From: Pseudomonas alkylphenolica
Lineage (GTDB): Bacteria > Pseudomonadota > Gammaproteobacteria > Pseudomonadales > Pseudomonadaceae
Direction: 5' to 3'
Length of the DNA stretch: 64,000 bases
Assembly: GCF_016009175.1 (NCBI RefSeq)
Contig: NZ_JADUCM010000002.1
Location: 406,380 to 470,379, forward strand
Position numbers and translations under genes: made by a program. Numbering within the stretch: the first letter of the stretch is position 1; every line of letters begins with the position of its first letter. The notes beneath the pieces are model-generated. The model had not been told where the DNA came from, ran no database searches, and saw only the letters and a program-made list of their open reading frames with translations. Shown here in pieces: positions 7,645 through 16,775 of the stretch.

Positions 7645-8868
7645 ATGGAAATGCGCGCAGATCTGTTGATTGTCGGTGCCGGTATGGTCGGCAGCGCCCT
7701 GGCCCTGGCGTTGCAGCACAGTGGCCTGGAAATTCTCCTGCTCGACGGCAGCCCGATGTCGGTCCCGCCGTTTGATGATCAGTCGGCTTTCGAGCCGCGG
7801 GTCAGTGCCTTGTCGATGGCCAGTCAGCGCATCCTTGAGCGTCTGGGGGCGTGGCAAGGCGTCAGTGCACGGCGCCTGAGCCCGTATTCGGACATGCGGG
7901 TGTGGGATGGCAGCGGTACCGGGCAGATCCACTTCTCGGCCGCCAGTGTGCACGCCGAGGTGCTCGGGCACATCGTCGAGAACCGGGTGGTGCAGGACGG
8001 TCTGCTGGAGCGCCTGCACGACAGCGAGATCGGCTTGCTGGCCAATGCCCGTCTGGAGCAGATGCGCCGCTCCGGTGACGAGTGGCTGCTGACCCTTGCC
8101 GATGGTCGTACCTTGCGTGCACCGTTGGTGATTGCTGCCGACGGTGCGAACTCGGCTGTGCGCCGCCTGACCGGCTGCGAAACCCGCGAATGGGACTACC
8201 TGCACCACGCCATTGTCACCAGCGTGCGCTGCGCCGAGCCTCACCAGGCCACCGCCTGGCAGCGCTTTACCGATGACGGCCCGTTGGCCTTCCTGCCATT
8301 GCTGCGTGACGGCCGGCAGGACTGGTGCTCGATCGTCTGGTCGACCACGCCGGAGCAGGCCGAGCACCTGATGAAGCTGGACGATGTCGCGTTCTGCGCC
8401 CAGCTTGAGCGCGCCTTCGAAGGACGCCTGGGGACGGTGCTACAGGCTGACCCCCGCGTGTGTGTGCCGCTGCGCCAGCGTCATGCTAAACGTTATGTGG
8501 CCGAAGGCCTGGCCCTGATTGGTGATGCCGCGCACACCATTCACCCGCTGGCCGGGCAGGGGGTGAACCTGGGCTTTCTCGATGCGGCAGTACTGGCCGA
8601 AGAGCTTCTGCATGCCTACGAGCGCGGTGAGCGGCTGGCCGATGTGCGCGTATTGAGTCGTTACGAGCGCCGGCGCATGCCGCATAACCTGGCGTTGATG
8701 GCGGCCATGGAAGGTTTCGAGCGTTTGTTCCAGGCCGACCCCTTGCCGCTGCGCTGGCTGCGCAACACCGGTTTGAAGTGGGTTGAGCAATTGCCCGAAG
8801 CCAAGGCCTTGTTCGTGCGCCAGGCCTTGGGCCTGAGCGGCGATTTGCCGGAACTGGCGCGCGCCTGA
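7645..8868 (+). CDS. ubiI: 2-octaprenylphenol hydroxylase UbiI (VisC)
   Basis: This 407-residue FAD monooxygenase catalyses the C5 hydroxylation step of ubiquinone synthesis. It has the N-terminal Rossmann motif VGAGMVGSALALAL, the AADGANSAVRRL motif and the LIGDAAHTIHPLAGQGVNLGFLD motif. It is the last gene of the pepP-ubiH-DUF4442-ubiI run. ATG 7645 and ATG 7651 are both possible starts. The family alignment (short leader before ADLLIVGAG) does not decide between them. Confidence 0.93.
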   Translation: MEMRADLLIVGAGMVGSALALALQHSGLEILLLDGSPMSVPPFDDQSAFEPRVSALSMASQRILERLGAWQGVSARRLSPYSDMRVWDGSGTGQIHFSAASVHAEVLGHIVENRVVQDGLLERLHDSEIGLLANARLEQMRRSGDEWLLTLADGRTLRAPLVIAADGANSAVRRLTGCETREWDYLHHAIVTSVRCAEPHQATAWQRFTDDGPLAFLPLLRDGRQDWCSIVWSTTPEQAEHLMKLDDVAFCAQLERAFEGRLGTVLQADPRVCVPLRQRHAKRYVAEGLALIGDAAHTIHPLAGQGVNLGFLDAAVLAEELLHAYERGERLADVRVLSRYERRRMPHNLALMAAMEGFERLFQADPLPLRWLRNTGLKWVEQLPEAKALFVRQALGLSGDLPELARA

Positions 8869-8917
8869 ACGGGCAGCAACATCTGGTAACTCCTCCCTTG
8901 TGAGTTCGGTTGAGAAG

Positions 8918-8942
8918 GCAAATGGGATTAACTACCATTTGC
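8918..8942. promoter_or_regulatory. Perfect inverted repeat before the iron ABC binding protein gene
   Basis: GCAAATGG and CCATTTGC form perfect 8-bp arms around 9 bases, 29 bases before the start codon. It is AT-rich in the centre and sits where an operator would. Its match to the Fur consensus is only partial, so Fur control is plausible but not read from the sequence. Confidence 0.45.
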
Positions 8943-8970
8943 GCCTTAATTGAATTCCGAGGACTGCACC

Positions 8971-9972
8971 ATGTTGCCACGCAAGCACGTATTGGCCGCC
9001 CTGGCTCTGACTCTGTTGGGCGGCACCGCCCAGGCGGCAGACGAGGTGGTGGTGTATTCCTCGCGCATCGACGAGCTGATCAAGCCGGTGTTTGATGCCT
9101 ATACCGCCAAGACCGGGGTCAAGATCAAGTTCATCACCGACAAGGAAGCGCCGCTGATGCAACGGATCAAGGCCGAGGGGCAGAACGCCACCACCGACCT
9201 GCTGCTGACCGTTGATGCCGGCAACCTCTGGCAGGCAGAGCAGATGGGCATTCTGCAGCCGATCAAGTCCGAAGTGATCGATGCCAACATTCCCTCGCAA
9301 TACCGCGCCTCGTCCCACGACTGGACCGGCCTGAGCCTGCGTGCGCGGACCATCGCCTACTCCACAGAGCGGGTCAAACCCGAAGAGCTGAGCACCTACG
9401 AAGCCCTGGCGGACAAGCACTGGGAAGGTCGCCTGTGCCTACGCACGGCGAAGAAGGTCTACAACCAGTCGCTGACCGCTACCCTGATCGAAACCCACGG
9501 CGAGCAGAAAACCGAAGAAATCATCAAGGGCTGGGTCAACAACCTGTCCACCGATGTGTTCTCCGACGACACCGCCTTGCTGCAAGCCATCAATGCCGGC
9601 CAGTGCGACGTCGGTATCGTCAACACCTACTACTACGGTCGCCTGCACAAGGAAAACCCGAAACTGGCGGTCAAGCTGTTCTGGCCAAACCAGGCCGACC
9701 GTGGCGTACACGTCAACCTCTCGGGTATTGGCCTGACCAAGTACGCACCGCATCCTGAGGCAGCGAAAAAACTGGTCGAGTGGATGACCGGTGAAGAAGC
9801 ACAGAAGATTTTCGCCGGTGTGAACCAGGAGTTCCCGGCCAACCCGAAAGTCGCTCCCTCTGAAGAAGTCGCGGCCTGGGGTAGCTTCAAGGCTGACACC
9901 ATCCCGGTCGAAATTGCCGGCAAGCGTCAGGCAGAAGCCATTCGCCTGATGGATCGGGCTGGCTGGAACTAA
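8971..9972 (+). CDS. Ferric iron ABC transporter, periplasmic binding protein (FbpA/FutA family)
   Basis: This 333-residue protein has a Sec signal peptide ([18 protein letters not shown], cut after AQA near residue 22), then the mature start [16 protein letters not shown] typical of class III iron-binding proteins. The NTYYYGRL segment carries the paired tyrosines that ligate Fe3+ in this family. The start at 8971 has GAGGA upstream; an in-frame start at 8950 would spoil the signal peptide. The permease gene follows after a hairpin-rich spacer. No ATPase gene is nearby, so the ATPase must be encoded elsewhere. Confidence 0.92.
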   Translation: MLPRKHVLAALALTLLGGTAQAADEVVVYSSRIDELIKPVFDAYTAKTGVKIKFITDKEAPLMQRIKAEGQNATTDLLLTVDAGNLWQAEQMGILQPIKSEVIDANIPSQYRASSHDWTGLSLRARTIAYSTERVKPEELSTYEALADKHWEGRLCLRTAKKVYNQSLTATLIETHGEQKTEEIIKGWVNNLSTDVFSDDTALLQAINAGQCDVGIVNTYYYGRLHKENPKLAVKLFWPNQADRGVHVNLSGIGLTKYAPHPEAAKKLVEWMTGEEAQKIFAGVNQEFPANPKVAPSEEVAAWGSFKADTIPVEIAGKRQAEAIRLMDRAGWN

Positions 9973-9992
9973 GCGCAAGGCTTTATCCTTTC

Positions 9993-10087
9993 GGGGCCTG
10001 GTCAGGCCCCATTCGCTGACAAGGCCGGTTCCCGTGTTTTAACACCTGTGGCCCCGGCCTTGCTTGCGATCGACCGCCACGCGGTCG
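9993..10087 (+). other. Three consecutive hairpins between binding-protein and permease genes
   Basis: GGGGCCTG pairs with CAGGCCCC (9993-10010), CAAGGCCGG with CCGGCCTTG (10020-10062, enclosing the palindrome GTGTTTTAACAC at 10034-10045), and CGACCGC with GCGGTCG (10071-10087). None is followed by a T run, so they are more likely RNA stabilisers or partial stops. Such hairpins lower permease output relative to the binding protein in ABC operons. Confidence 0.55.
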
Positions 10088-10111
10088 TCATCACTGCACA
10101 GAGAGTTCCTT

Positions 10112-11734
10112 TTGGCTCACCCCGCCCAACGCCGCTGGTATCCCCTGGTTTTCGCCATTGCCGCCCTGGTGCTGCTGCCGCTGAGCGTACTGCTGTTGTC
10201 GTGGCAGTCGGTCGACACGCAGATCTGGTCGCATTTGCTCGATACCCAGATGAGCCGTCTGCTGGGCAATACCCTGACCCTGATTGCCGGGGTCGGCGTG
10301 GGCGTCACCTTGCTGGGTGTGAGCCTGGCCTGGCTGACCAGTTTGTGCGAGTTTCCCGGTCGGCGCTGGCTGGACTGGGCGCTGATGCTGCCGTTTGCCA
10401 TTCCGGCCTACGTCCTGGCGTTTGTCTTCGTTGGCCTGCTGGACTTTGCCGGGCCGGTGCAAACCCTGCTGCGTGAATCGTTCGGGCCCATGCGCCTGCC
10501 GCGAGTGCGTTCCACCGGCGGGGTGATCATCGTGCTGGTGCTGGTGTTTTACCCCTATGTCTACCTGTTGGCGCGCAACGCGTTCCTGGCCCAGGGCAAA
10601 GGCCTGATGGAGGCGGCGAGGGTCTTGGGGCATTCGCCGTTGCAGGCGTTCTGGCGGGTGGCAATACCCATGGCGCGTCCGGCCATTGGCGCCGGTGTTG
10701 CCTTGGCGTTAATGGAAACCCTGGCCGATTTCGGTGCGGTGTCGGTATTCAATTTCGACACCTTCACCACTGCGATCTACAAGACCTGGTATGGCTTCTT
10801 CAGCCTGTCGAGTGCCGCTCAACTGGCCAGCCTGTTGCTGCTGGCGGTGATGCTGGTGCTCTACGGTGAGCGCCGTGCCCGGGGCGCCGTGCGTGGCAGC
10901 AATGAACGGCCGCGAGCCAAGGCGCTGTACCACCTGCGTGGGGTCAAGGCGTTGGCTGCCTCAAGCTGGTGCCTGTTGGTGTTTGCCTGTGCGTTCGTCA
11001 TCCCCGTGCTGCAATTGCTGGTGTGGTTCTGGCAGCGTGGTCGCTTCGACCTGGATGAGCGCTATACCAACCTGATCCTGCACACCCTTTACCTGGGCGC
11101 GATGGCGGCGCTGATTACCGTGAGTGTGGCCCTGGTACTGGCATTTGCCCGCCGGCAAGCGCCGACACCGGGCATCCGTGCCGGTGTTGGCCTGGCGAAC
11201 ATGGGCTATGCCTTGCCGGGCTCGGTGCTGGCGGTGTCGATCATGCTGGCCTTCAGTTACCTGGATAACCAGCTGGTGGTGCCGCTGTCGAACGTGCTGG
11301 GCGGGGCGGGCAGGCCACTGCTGCTGGGTAGCCTGTTTGCCTTGCTGCTGGCCTACCTGGTGCGCTTCATCGCCGTGGCCTACGGCCCGCTGGAAAACAG
11401 CCTGGAGCGTATTCGTCCGTCACTGCCCGAGGCTTCCCGTAGCCTCGGGGTCGGTGGGCCACGATTGTTTATCAAGGTGTATCTGCCTTTGCTGGTACCC
11501 GGTGCCTTGAGCGCCGCCTTGCTGGTGTTTGTCGATGTGCTCAAGGAAATGCCGGCCACCTTGCTGATGCGTCCGTTTGGCTGGGACACCCTGGCCGTGC
11601 GCATCTTTGAAATGACCAGCGAAGGCGAGTGGGCGCGGGCGTCGCTACCCGCGCTAACGCTGATTCTGGTGGGCCTGCTACCGGTTATCGGGTTGATTCG
11701 ACGTTCGTCCCGGCACCTCGGTCAAACGCGCTGA
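10112..11734 (+). CDS. Ferric iron ABC transporter permease (FbpB family)
   Basis: This protein of about 540 residues consists of two fused permease halves with about 12 membrane spans. Each half has an EAA loop: EAARVLGHSPLQAFWRVAIP and EASRSLGVGGPRLFIKVYLP. Fused permeases of this kind serve FbpA-type binding proteins. The start is uncertain: the TTG at 10112 (read M-AHPAQRRWYPL) has GAGAG upstream and gives the natural N-terminus, whereas the longer frame from 10064 runs through the third hairpin of the spacer. Confidence 0.88.
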   Translation: MAHPAQRRWYPLVFAIAALVLLPLSVLLLSWQSVDTQIWSHLLDTQMSRLLGNTLTLIAGVGVGVTLLGVSLAWLTSLCEFPGRRWLDWALMLPFAIPAYVLAFVFVGLLDFAGPVQTLLRESFGPMRLPRVRSTGGVIIVLVLVFYPYVYLLARNAFLAQGKGLMEAARVLGHSPLQAFWRVAIPMARPAIGAGVALALMETLADFGAVSVFNFDTFTTAIYKTWYGFFSLSSAAQLASLLLLAVMLVLYGERRARGAVRGSNERPRAKALYHLRGVKALAASSWCLLVFACAFVIPVLQLLVWFWQRGRFDLDERYTNLILHTLYLGAMAALITVSVALVLAFARRQAPTPGIRAGVGLANMGYALPGSVLAVSIMLAFSYLDNQLVVPLSNVLGGAGRPLLLGSLFALLLAYLVRFIAVAYGPLENSLERIRPSLPEASRSLGVGGPRLFIKVYLPLLVPGALSAALLVFVDVLKEMPATLLMRPFGWDTLAVRIFEMTSEGEWARASLPALTLILVGLLPVIGLIRRSSRHLGQTR

Positions 11735-11853
11735 GGGTGCCAGCGTCCAAGCTTGCAGCTACAATGCGCGGCATTCTGTGGTCGGTCTTACAGACCGGGT
11801 AGCGCAAACGCTGCCTAAAGCCGAAGCCTCGCCACGCCCGGAAGGAGAAACCC

Positions 11854-12936
11854 ATGGGACTGCGCACGCCTCTTTATGACCTGCACCTGGCGCTAGGCGC
11901 CAAGATGGTCGATTTTGGCGGTTGGGACATGCCGTTGCACTATGGCTCGCAGGTCGAAGAGCACCATCAGGTGCGCCGTGACTGCGGGGTATTCGATGTT
12001 TCCCACATGACCGTTATCGATGTAACCGGCGATGACGCCCCAGCCTGGCTACAACGTCTGCTGGCCAACGACATTGCGCGACTGGATGAAGTCGGCAAGG
12101 CCCTGTACAGCACCATGCTCGATGAGCAGGGCCGGGTTATTGACGACATGATCGTCTACCGGTGCGAGAGCGGCTATCGCCTGGTGGTCAACGCCGCCAC
12201 CCGGGACAAGGACCTTGCCTGGCTGAACGCCTGCACAGGCGATTTCAAGGTGACCCTCAACGAGCGTCCGGAACTGGCCATTCTGGCCATCCAGGGGCCC
12301 GAGGCCCGCGCCAGGGTTGCCGAGCTGGTGTCCGCTCCCAGAGCGGCGCTGATCCGTGACCTCAAGCCTTTTGAAGGGCGCGCCGAAGGCGACTGGTTTA
12401 TCGCCCGTACCGGTTATACCGGCGAAGACGGCCTGGAGATTATCTTCCCGGCGCTGCAGGCCCCGGCGTTTTTCAACGACCTGGTCGGTGCCGGTATTGC
12501 CCCGAGCGGCCTCGGTGCCCGCGATACGCTGCGCCTTGAGGCCGGGATGAACCTGTATGGCCAGGACATCGACCAGGCCCACACGCCGCTGACCTCGAAC
12601 CTGGGCTGGAGCGTCGCCTGGGAGCCTGCCGAACGCGACTTCATCGGTCGCAGCGGCTTGCTCGCGGAAATCGAGAGCGGCGTGGAGCAAAAAATGGTCG
12701 GCCTGGTGCTGGAAGAGCGTGGCGTTCTGCGCGCTCATCAGGTCGTGCGTGTCGCTGGTATTGGCGAGGGGGAGATCACTAGTGGTAGCTTCTCACCTAC
12801 GCTGAGCAAATCCATCGCCCTGGCGCGGGTGCCGATGGCAACCGCCGATCGTGCCGAGGTGGAGATTCGTGGCAAGTGGTACCCGGTGCGAGTGGTCAAG
12901 CCGACCTTCGTGCGCCATGGCAAGATTTTGATCTGA
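11854..12936 (+). CDS. gcvT: Glycine cleavage system T protein (aminomethyltransferase)
   Basis: GcvT (360 aa) moves the aminomethyl carbon from lipoyl-GcvH to tetrahydrofolate, giving 5,10-methylene-THF and ammonia. The N-terminal [26 protein letters not shown] and the [12 protein letters not shown] segment are the folate-binding barrel. [18 protein letters not shown] and the C-terminal KPTFVRHGK complete the family pattern. AAGGAG lies 7 bases before the ATG. First gene of a gcvT-gcvH-gcvP unit. The 119-base upstream gap has no recognisable glycine riboswitch. Confidence 0.96.
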   Translation: MGLRTPLYDLHLALGAKMVDFGGWDMPLHYGSQVEEHHQVRRDCGVFDVSHMTVIDVTGDDAPAWLQRLLANDIARLDEVGKALYSTMLDEQGRVIDDMIVYRCESGYRLVVNAATRDKDLAWLNACTGDFKVTLNERPELAILAIQGPEARARVAELVSAPRAALIRDLKPFEGRAEGDWFIARTGYTGEDGLEIIFPALQAPAFFNDLVGAGIAPSGLGARDTLRLEAGMNLYGQDIDQAHTPLTSNLGWSVAWEPAERDFIGRSGLLAEIESGVEQKMVGLVLEERGVLRAHQVVRVAGIGEGEITSGSFSPTLSKSIALARVPMATADRAEVEIRGKWYPVRVVKPTFVRHGKILI

Positions 12937-12982
12937 ACCTAATTCTGGCGGGCCTACCGCTGACCCTATTGAGGAAAACAAG

Positions 12983-13366
12983 ATGAGCAATATCCCCGCC
13001 GACCTGCGTTTTGCCGAAAGTCACGAGTGGGCCAAACTGGAAGCCGACGGCAGTGTGACCGTGGGTATCAGCGATCACGCCCAGGAAGCCCTGGGTGACG
13101 TGGTGTTTGTCGAGCTGGCCGAAGTTGGCAAGGTCTTCGCTGCGGGCGATGCTGCCGGTGTGGTCGAGTCGGTCAAGGCCGCTTCGGACATCTACGCGCC
13201 CGTCAGCGGTGAAGTCATCGCCGTGAACGAGGCCCTGGGTGACAGCCCTGAGTCGCTGAACAGCGATCCTTACGGCAGCTGGATCTTCAAGCTCAAGCCA
13301 AGCAACACCGCCGAACTGGAGAAGCTGCTCGACGCTGCCGGCTACGCTGCCGCCATCGGCGAATAG
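12983..13366 (+). CDS. gcvH: Glycine cleavage system H protein
   Basis: GcvH (127 aa) carries the lipoyl arm that shuttles the aminomethyl group between GcvP and GcvT. The lipoyl-lysine is K65 in the motif [17 protein letters not shown], and the start [14 protein letters not shown] is typical. TTGAGGA lies before the ATG. It is separated from gcvT by 46 bases and from gcvP by an 81-base spacer that is almost entirely one long hairpin. Confidence 0.97.
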   Translation: MSNIPADLRFAESHEWAKLEADGSVTVGISDHAQEALGDVVFVELAEVGKVFAAGDAAGVVESVKAASDIYAPVSGEVIAVNEALGDSPESLNSDPYGSWIFKLKPSNTAELEKLLDAAGYAAAIGE

Positions 13367-13377
13367 TTTTCACACAA

Positions 13378-13447
13378 AGCGGCAATCTCTTCCTAGACTC
13401 AATATGCCTCGACTGGTCGGGGCTTGGTCTAGGAAGAGAGAGCCGCT
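13378..13447 (+). promoter_or_regulatory. Long stem-loop covering the gcvP ribosome-binding site
   Basis: AGCGGC (13378-13383) and TCTCTTCCTAGAC (13386-13398) pair perfectly with GTCTAGGAAGAGA (13427-13439) and GCCGCT (13442-13447), interrupted by a 2x2 AA/GA internal loop. An inner hairpin CCTCGAC/GTCGGGG fills the loop. The gcvP start codon follows at 13448, so the purine-rich ribosome-binding site GGAAGAGAG lies inside the 3' arm. This looks like a translational control element or a stable intercistronic processing site. Confidence 0.7.
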
Positions 13448-16321
13448 ATGTCCCAGTCGCCGTCCCTGAGCCAACTGCACGACCCCAATCCCTTCTTGCG
13501 TCGCCACCTGGGGCCTGATGCCTCGGAGCAGCAGGCGATGCTCCAGGCCCTTGGCCTGGCCAGCCGTAGCGCGCTGATCGAGCAGACCGTGCCACCGGGC
13601 ATTCGCCTGAACGGGCCACTGAAACTGCCCGACGCACTGGATGAACAGGCTGCCCTCGCCAAACTCAGGGGCTACGCCGAGCAGAACCAGGTGTGGACCA
13701 GCCTCATCGGCATGGGTTATCACGGTACCGTCACACCCACCGTCATTCTGCGCAACGTCCTTGAAAATCCGGGCTGGTACACCGCCTATACCCCCTATCA
13801 GCCGGAAATTGCTCAAGGTCGCCTGGAAGCCTTGCTGAATTTCCAGCAGATGGTCATCGACCTCACCGGGCTCGACCTGGCTAACGCCTCGTTGCTCGAT
13901 GAGGCCACGGCGGCCGCTGAAGCCATGGCCCTGGCCAAGCGCATGGCCAAGTCGAAAAGCAATGTGTTCTTTGCCGACGAGCACTGCCACCCACAAACCC
14001 TGTCGGTGCTGCAGACCCGTGCCGAAGGTTTCGGTTTCGAGCTGGTCGTCGATGCTGTGGATAACCTGGGTAATTACCAGGTGTTCGGGGCGTTGTTGCA
14101 GTACCCCGATACCCATGGCGAAATCCGCGACTTGCGCCCGTTGATCGAACAGCTGCACAAGCAACAGGCACTGGCCTGTGTTGCCGCCGACCTGCTCAGC
14201 CTGCTGATGTTGACCCCACCGGGTGAGCTGGGCGCTGACGTGGTATTGGGTACGACACAGCGCTTTGGCGTGCCGATGGGCTATGGCGGCCCGCATGCTG
14301 CCTACTTTGCCTGTCGCGATGCCTTCAAGCGAGCCATGCCCGGGCGCATCATCGGCGTGTCCAAGGACGCACGCGGCAACGTCGCGTTGCGCATGGCCCT
14401 GCAAACCCGCGAGCAGCATATTCGCCGCGAGAAGGCCAATTCCAACATCTGCACGGCACAGGTGCTGCTGGCCAACATCGCCGCCTTCTACGCGGTCTAT
14501 CACGGCCCGGAAGGCTTGCAGCGCATTGCCCAGCGTGTGCATGCGCTGACCTTCGTGCTGGCGGCGGGGCTGGAAAGCAAAGGCATCAAGCGCCTCAACC
14601 AGCACTTCTTCGACACCCTGACCCTGGAGGTCGGCGGCAGCCAGACGGCGATCATCGAGAGTGCCGAGGCCGCGCAGATCAACCTGCGCATCCTCGGGCG
14701 CGGGCAGTTGGGCGTGAGCCTCGACGAGACCTGTGACGAATCCACTGTGCTACGGCTGTTTGATATCTTCCTGGGTGCCGACCACGGCCTGGATATTGCC
14801 ACCCTCGATGCACAGGCCTTGCCGGAGGGTATTCCGGCAGCGCTGGTACGGCGCTCGACCTTTCTTACCCATCCGGTGTTCAACCTGCACCACAGCGAAA
14901 CCGAGATGCTGCGCTACCTCAAGCAGCTGGAAAACAAAGACCTGGCGTTGAACCAGTCGATGATTCCGCTGGGTTCCTGCACCATGAAGCTCAATGCCAG
15001 CAGCGAGATGATCCCGATCACCTGGCCGGGTTTTGCCTTGTTGCACCCCTTCGCCCCCGCCGGGCAGGTGCAGGGCTACAAGGCAATGATCGATGAGCTG
15101 GAAGCCTGGCTTTGCGCGATCACCGGTTTCGATGCCATCTGCATGCAACCCAACTCGGGCGCCCAGGGTGAATACGCCGGGTTGATGGCCATTGCCAAGT
15201 ATCACCGCAGCCGTCATCAGCATCAGCGCGATATCTGCCTGATTCCCTCTTCCGCGCATGGCACCAACCCGGCATCGGCACAGATGGCCGGTATGCAGGT
15301 GATGATTGTCGAGTGCGACGAAGCCGGCAACGTCGACCTCGCGGACCTCAAGGCCAAGGCGCTCGCGGCGGGCGAGCGGCTGTCCTGCCTGATGGCAACA
15401 TACCCTTCGACCCACGGTGTCTATGAAGAGGGTATCAGCGAGATCTGCGAAGTTATCCACAAGCAGGGCGGCCAGGTGTACATGGATGGCGCCAACCTCA
15501 ATGCGCAGGTTGGCCTGGCGCGGCCGGCCGATATCGGTGCCGATGTGTCGCACATGAACCTGCACAAGACCTTCTGCATCCCCCATGGGGGTGGCGGTCC
15601 CGGCATGGGGCCGATCGGCGTGCGTGCGCACCTGGCACCTTTTGTCGCCAGTCACCCGGTTGTCCCGGTGCTGGGGCCGGACCCGAAAAATACCGCGGTG
15701 AGTGCCGCCCCTTGGGGCAGCGCGAGCATCCTGCCGATCAGCTGGATGTACATCGCCATGATGGGGCCGCAACTGGCCGATGCCAGTGAAGTGGCGATTC
15801 TTTCGGCCAACTACCTCGCCGAGCGGCTAGGCGGCGCGTTCCCGGTGTTGTATCGCGGGCGCAATGAGCGCGTGGCGCATGAATGCATTCTCGATCTGCG
15901 GCCGCTGAAAGCCCTGACCGGAATCAGCGAGGAGGATGTGGCCAAGCGTCTGATGGATTACGGCTTCCATGCACCGACCATGTCGTTTCCGGTGCCGGGG
16001 ACCTTGATGGTCGAGCCGACCGAGAGCGAGTCCAAGGCTGAACTGGACCGCTTTATCGAAGCGATGCTGAGCATCCGTGCAGAAATCCAGGAAGTGCAGG
16101 ACGGCAACTGGCCTGCAGAAGACAACCCGCTCAAGCATGCGCCGCATACCTTGGCGGATGTAGTGGGTATCTGGGAGCGTCCCTACAGCATTGCCCAGGG
16201 CGTTGCGCCCAGCGACCACGTGCGTTTGCACAAGTACTGGCCGGCAGTGAACCGGGTAGATAACGTGTTCGGTGACCGCAACCTGTTCTGTGCTTGTGTA
16301 CCGGTGGACGACTATCGGTGA
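13448..16321 (+). CDS. gcvP: Glycine dehydrogenase (decarboxylating), P protein
   Basis: GcvP (957 aa) decarboxylates glycine with pyridoxal phosphate and loads the aminomethyl group on GcvH. It is the single-chain form: an N-terminal half with no PLP lysine and a C-terminal catalytic half. The PLP lysine is K707 in [18 protein letters not shown]. The N-terminal FLRRHLGPD and the central [11 protein letters not shown] block are family hallmarks. It follows gcvH. Its ribosome-binding site lies in the stem-loop described at 13378-13447. Confidence 0.97.
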   Translation: MSQSPSLSQLHDPNPFLRRHLGPDASEQQAMLQALGLASRSALIEQTVPPGIRLNGPLKLPDALDEQAALAKLRGYAEQNQVWTSLIGMGYHGTVTPTVILRNVLENPGWYTAYTPYQPEIAQGRLEALLNFQQMVIDLTGLDLANASLLDEATAAAEAMALAKRMAKSKSNVFFADEHCHPQTLSVLQTRAEGFGFELVVDAVDNLGNYQVFGALLQYPDTHGEIRDLRPLIEQLHKQQALACVAADLLSLLMLTPPGELGADVVLGTTQRFGVPMGYGGPHAAYFACRDAFKRAMPGRIIGVSKDARGNVALRMALQTREQHIRREKANSNICTAQVLLANIAAFYAVYHGPEGLQRIAQRVHALTFVLAAGLESKGIKRLNQHFFDTLTLEVGGSQTAIIESAEAAQINLRILGRGQLGVSLDETCDESTVLRLFDIFLGADHGLDIATLDAQALPEGIPAALVRRSTFLTHPVFNLHHSETEMLRYLKQLENKDLALNQSMIPLGSCTMKLNASSEMIPITWPGFALLHPFAPAGQVQGYKAMIDELEAWLCAITGFDAICMQPNSGAQGEYAGLMAIAKYHRSRHQHQRDICLIPSSAHGTNPASAQMAGMQVMIVECDEAGNVDLADLKAKALAAGERLSCLMATYPSTHGVYEEGISEICEVIHKQGGQVYMDGANLNAQVGLARPADIGADVSHMNLHKTFCIPHGGGGPGMGPIGVRAHLAPFVASHPVVPVLGPDPKNTAVSAAPWGSASILPISWMYIAMMGPQLADASEVAILSANYLAERLGGAFPVLYRGRNERVAHECILDLRPLKALTGISEEDVAKRLMDYGFHAPTMSFPVPGTLMVEPTESESKAELDRFIEAMLSIRAEIQEVQDGNWPAEDNPLKHAPHTLADVVGIWERPYSIAQGVAPSDHVRLHKYWPAVNRVDNVFGDRNLFCACVPVDDYR

Positions 16322-16328
16322 GGCAAGG

Positions 16329-16386
16329 ATCGCCAGCAAGCCGGCTCCTACAACGCTCCGCCCGTAGGAGCCGGCTTGCTGGCGAT
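16329..16386. repeat. REP-type palindrome pair (also likely terminator of gcvP)
   Basis: A perfect 23-bp inverted repeat, arms 16329-16351 and 16364-16386, built on AGCAAGCCGGCTCCTAC. The same core recurs near 23613 and 50157, so this is a REP family. It sits between the convergent gcvP and DUF2388 genes and could end transcription from both sides. Confidence 0.8.
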
Positions 16387-16407
16387 GGGGCCCTAAAAAT
16401 CGGTGTA

Positions 16408-16722
16408 TTAATGGTCTACAGCATTCTTGGCCAGGATCGCGTTGGCCAGGTCCATGTCGCTGACCTTGAGGTCCGGGTTTTCAGCCCGGGCAGTGCGCAT
16501 GGCCGCTTCCAGATAGGGACCTCGAATGGCGCCTTCGCTGGCGACAAAGCTGCTGGCATCATCCTGCGCGGCCGCGACCAGCTTGTGGTCCTTGGACGTC
16601 AGGTAGGTGGAGCCGGTGGTTGCGCCGGAGGTAATGACATTGCGCCAGAAGGTATCGGCCATGGCCGAACCGACAGGCAGGGAAAGCAGGGCAAGGGTTG
16701 CGACTGCAACGTTGAGACGCAT
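16408..16722 (-). CDS. DUF2388 domain-containing periplasmic protein
   Basis: This 104-residue protein has a signal peptide (MRLNVAVATLALLSLPVGS, cut after AMA near residue 21). The mature part DTFWRNVITSGATTGSTYLTSKDHKL and the DDASSFVASEGAIRGPYLEAA block match DUF2388, a small family mostly known from Pseudomonas with no defined function. I chose the ATG at 16722 because it gives a proper signal peptide; the frame from 16737 adds five residues. It may be read through from the gspE-like gene 53 bases upstream. Confidence 0.85.
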   Translation of the reverse strand: MRLNVAVATLALLSLPVGSAMADTFWRNVITSGATTGSTYLTSKDHKLVAAAQDDASSFVASEGAIRGPYLEAAMRTARAENPDLKVSDMDLANAILAKNAVDH

Positions 16723-16775
16723 CGGGGGTGACTCCAACTGAGGTGAACTGGCCGATTGGATTGGTTCGCCCGAAT

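Noticed and set aside
11735..11853. Possible glycine riboswitch before gcvT
   Set aside because: I could not find the conserved glycine aptamer core. Only a small GGTC/GACC hairpin is seen. A covariance search with the glycine riboswitch model would decide.
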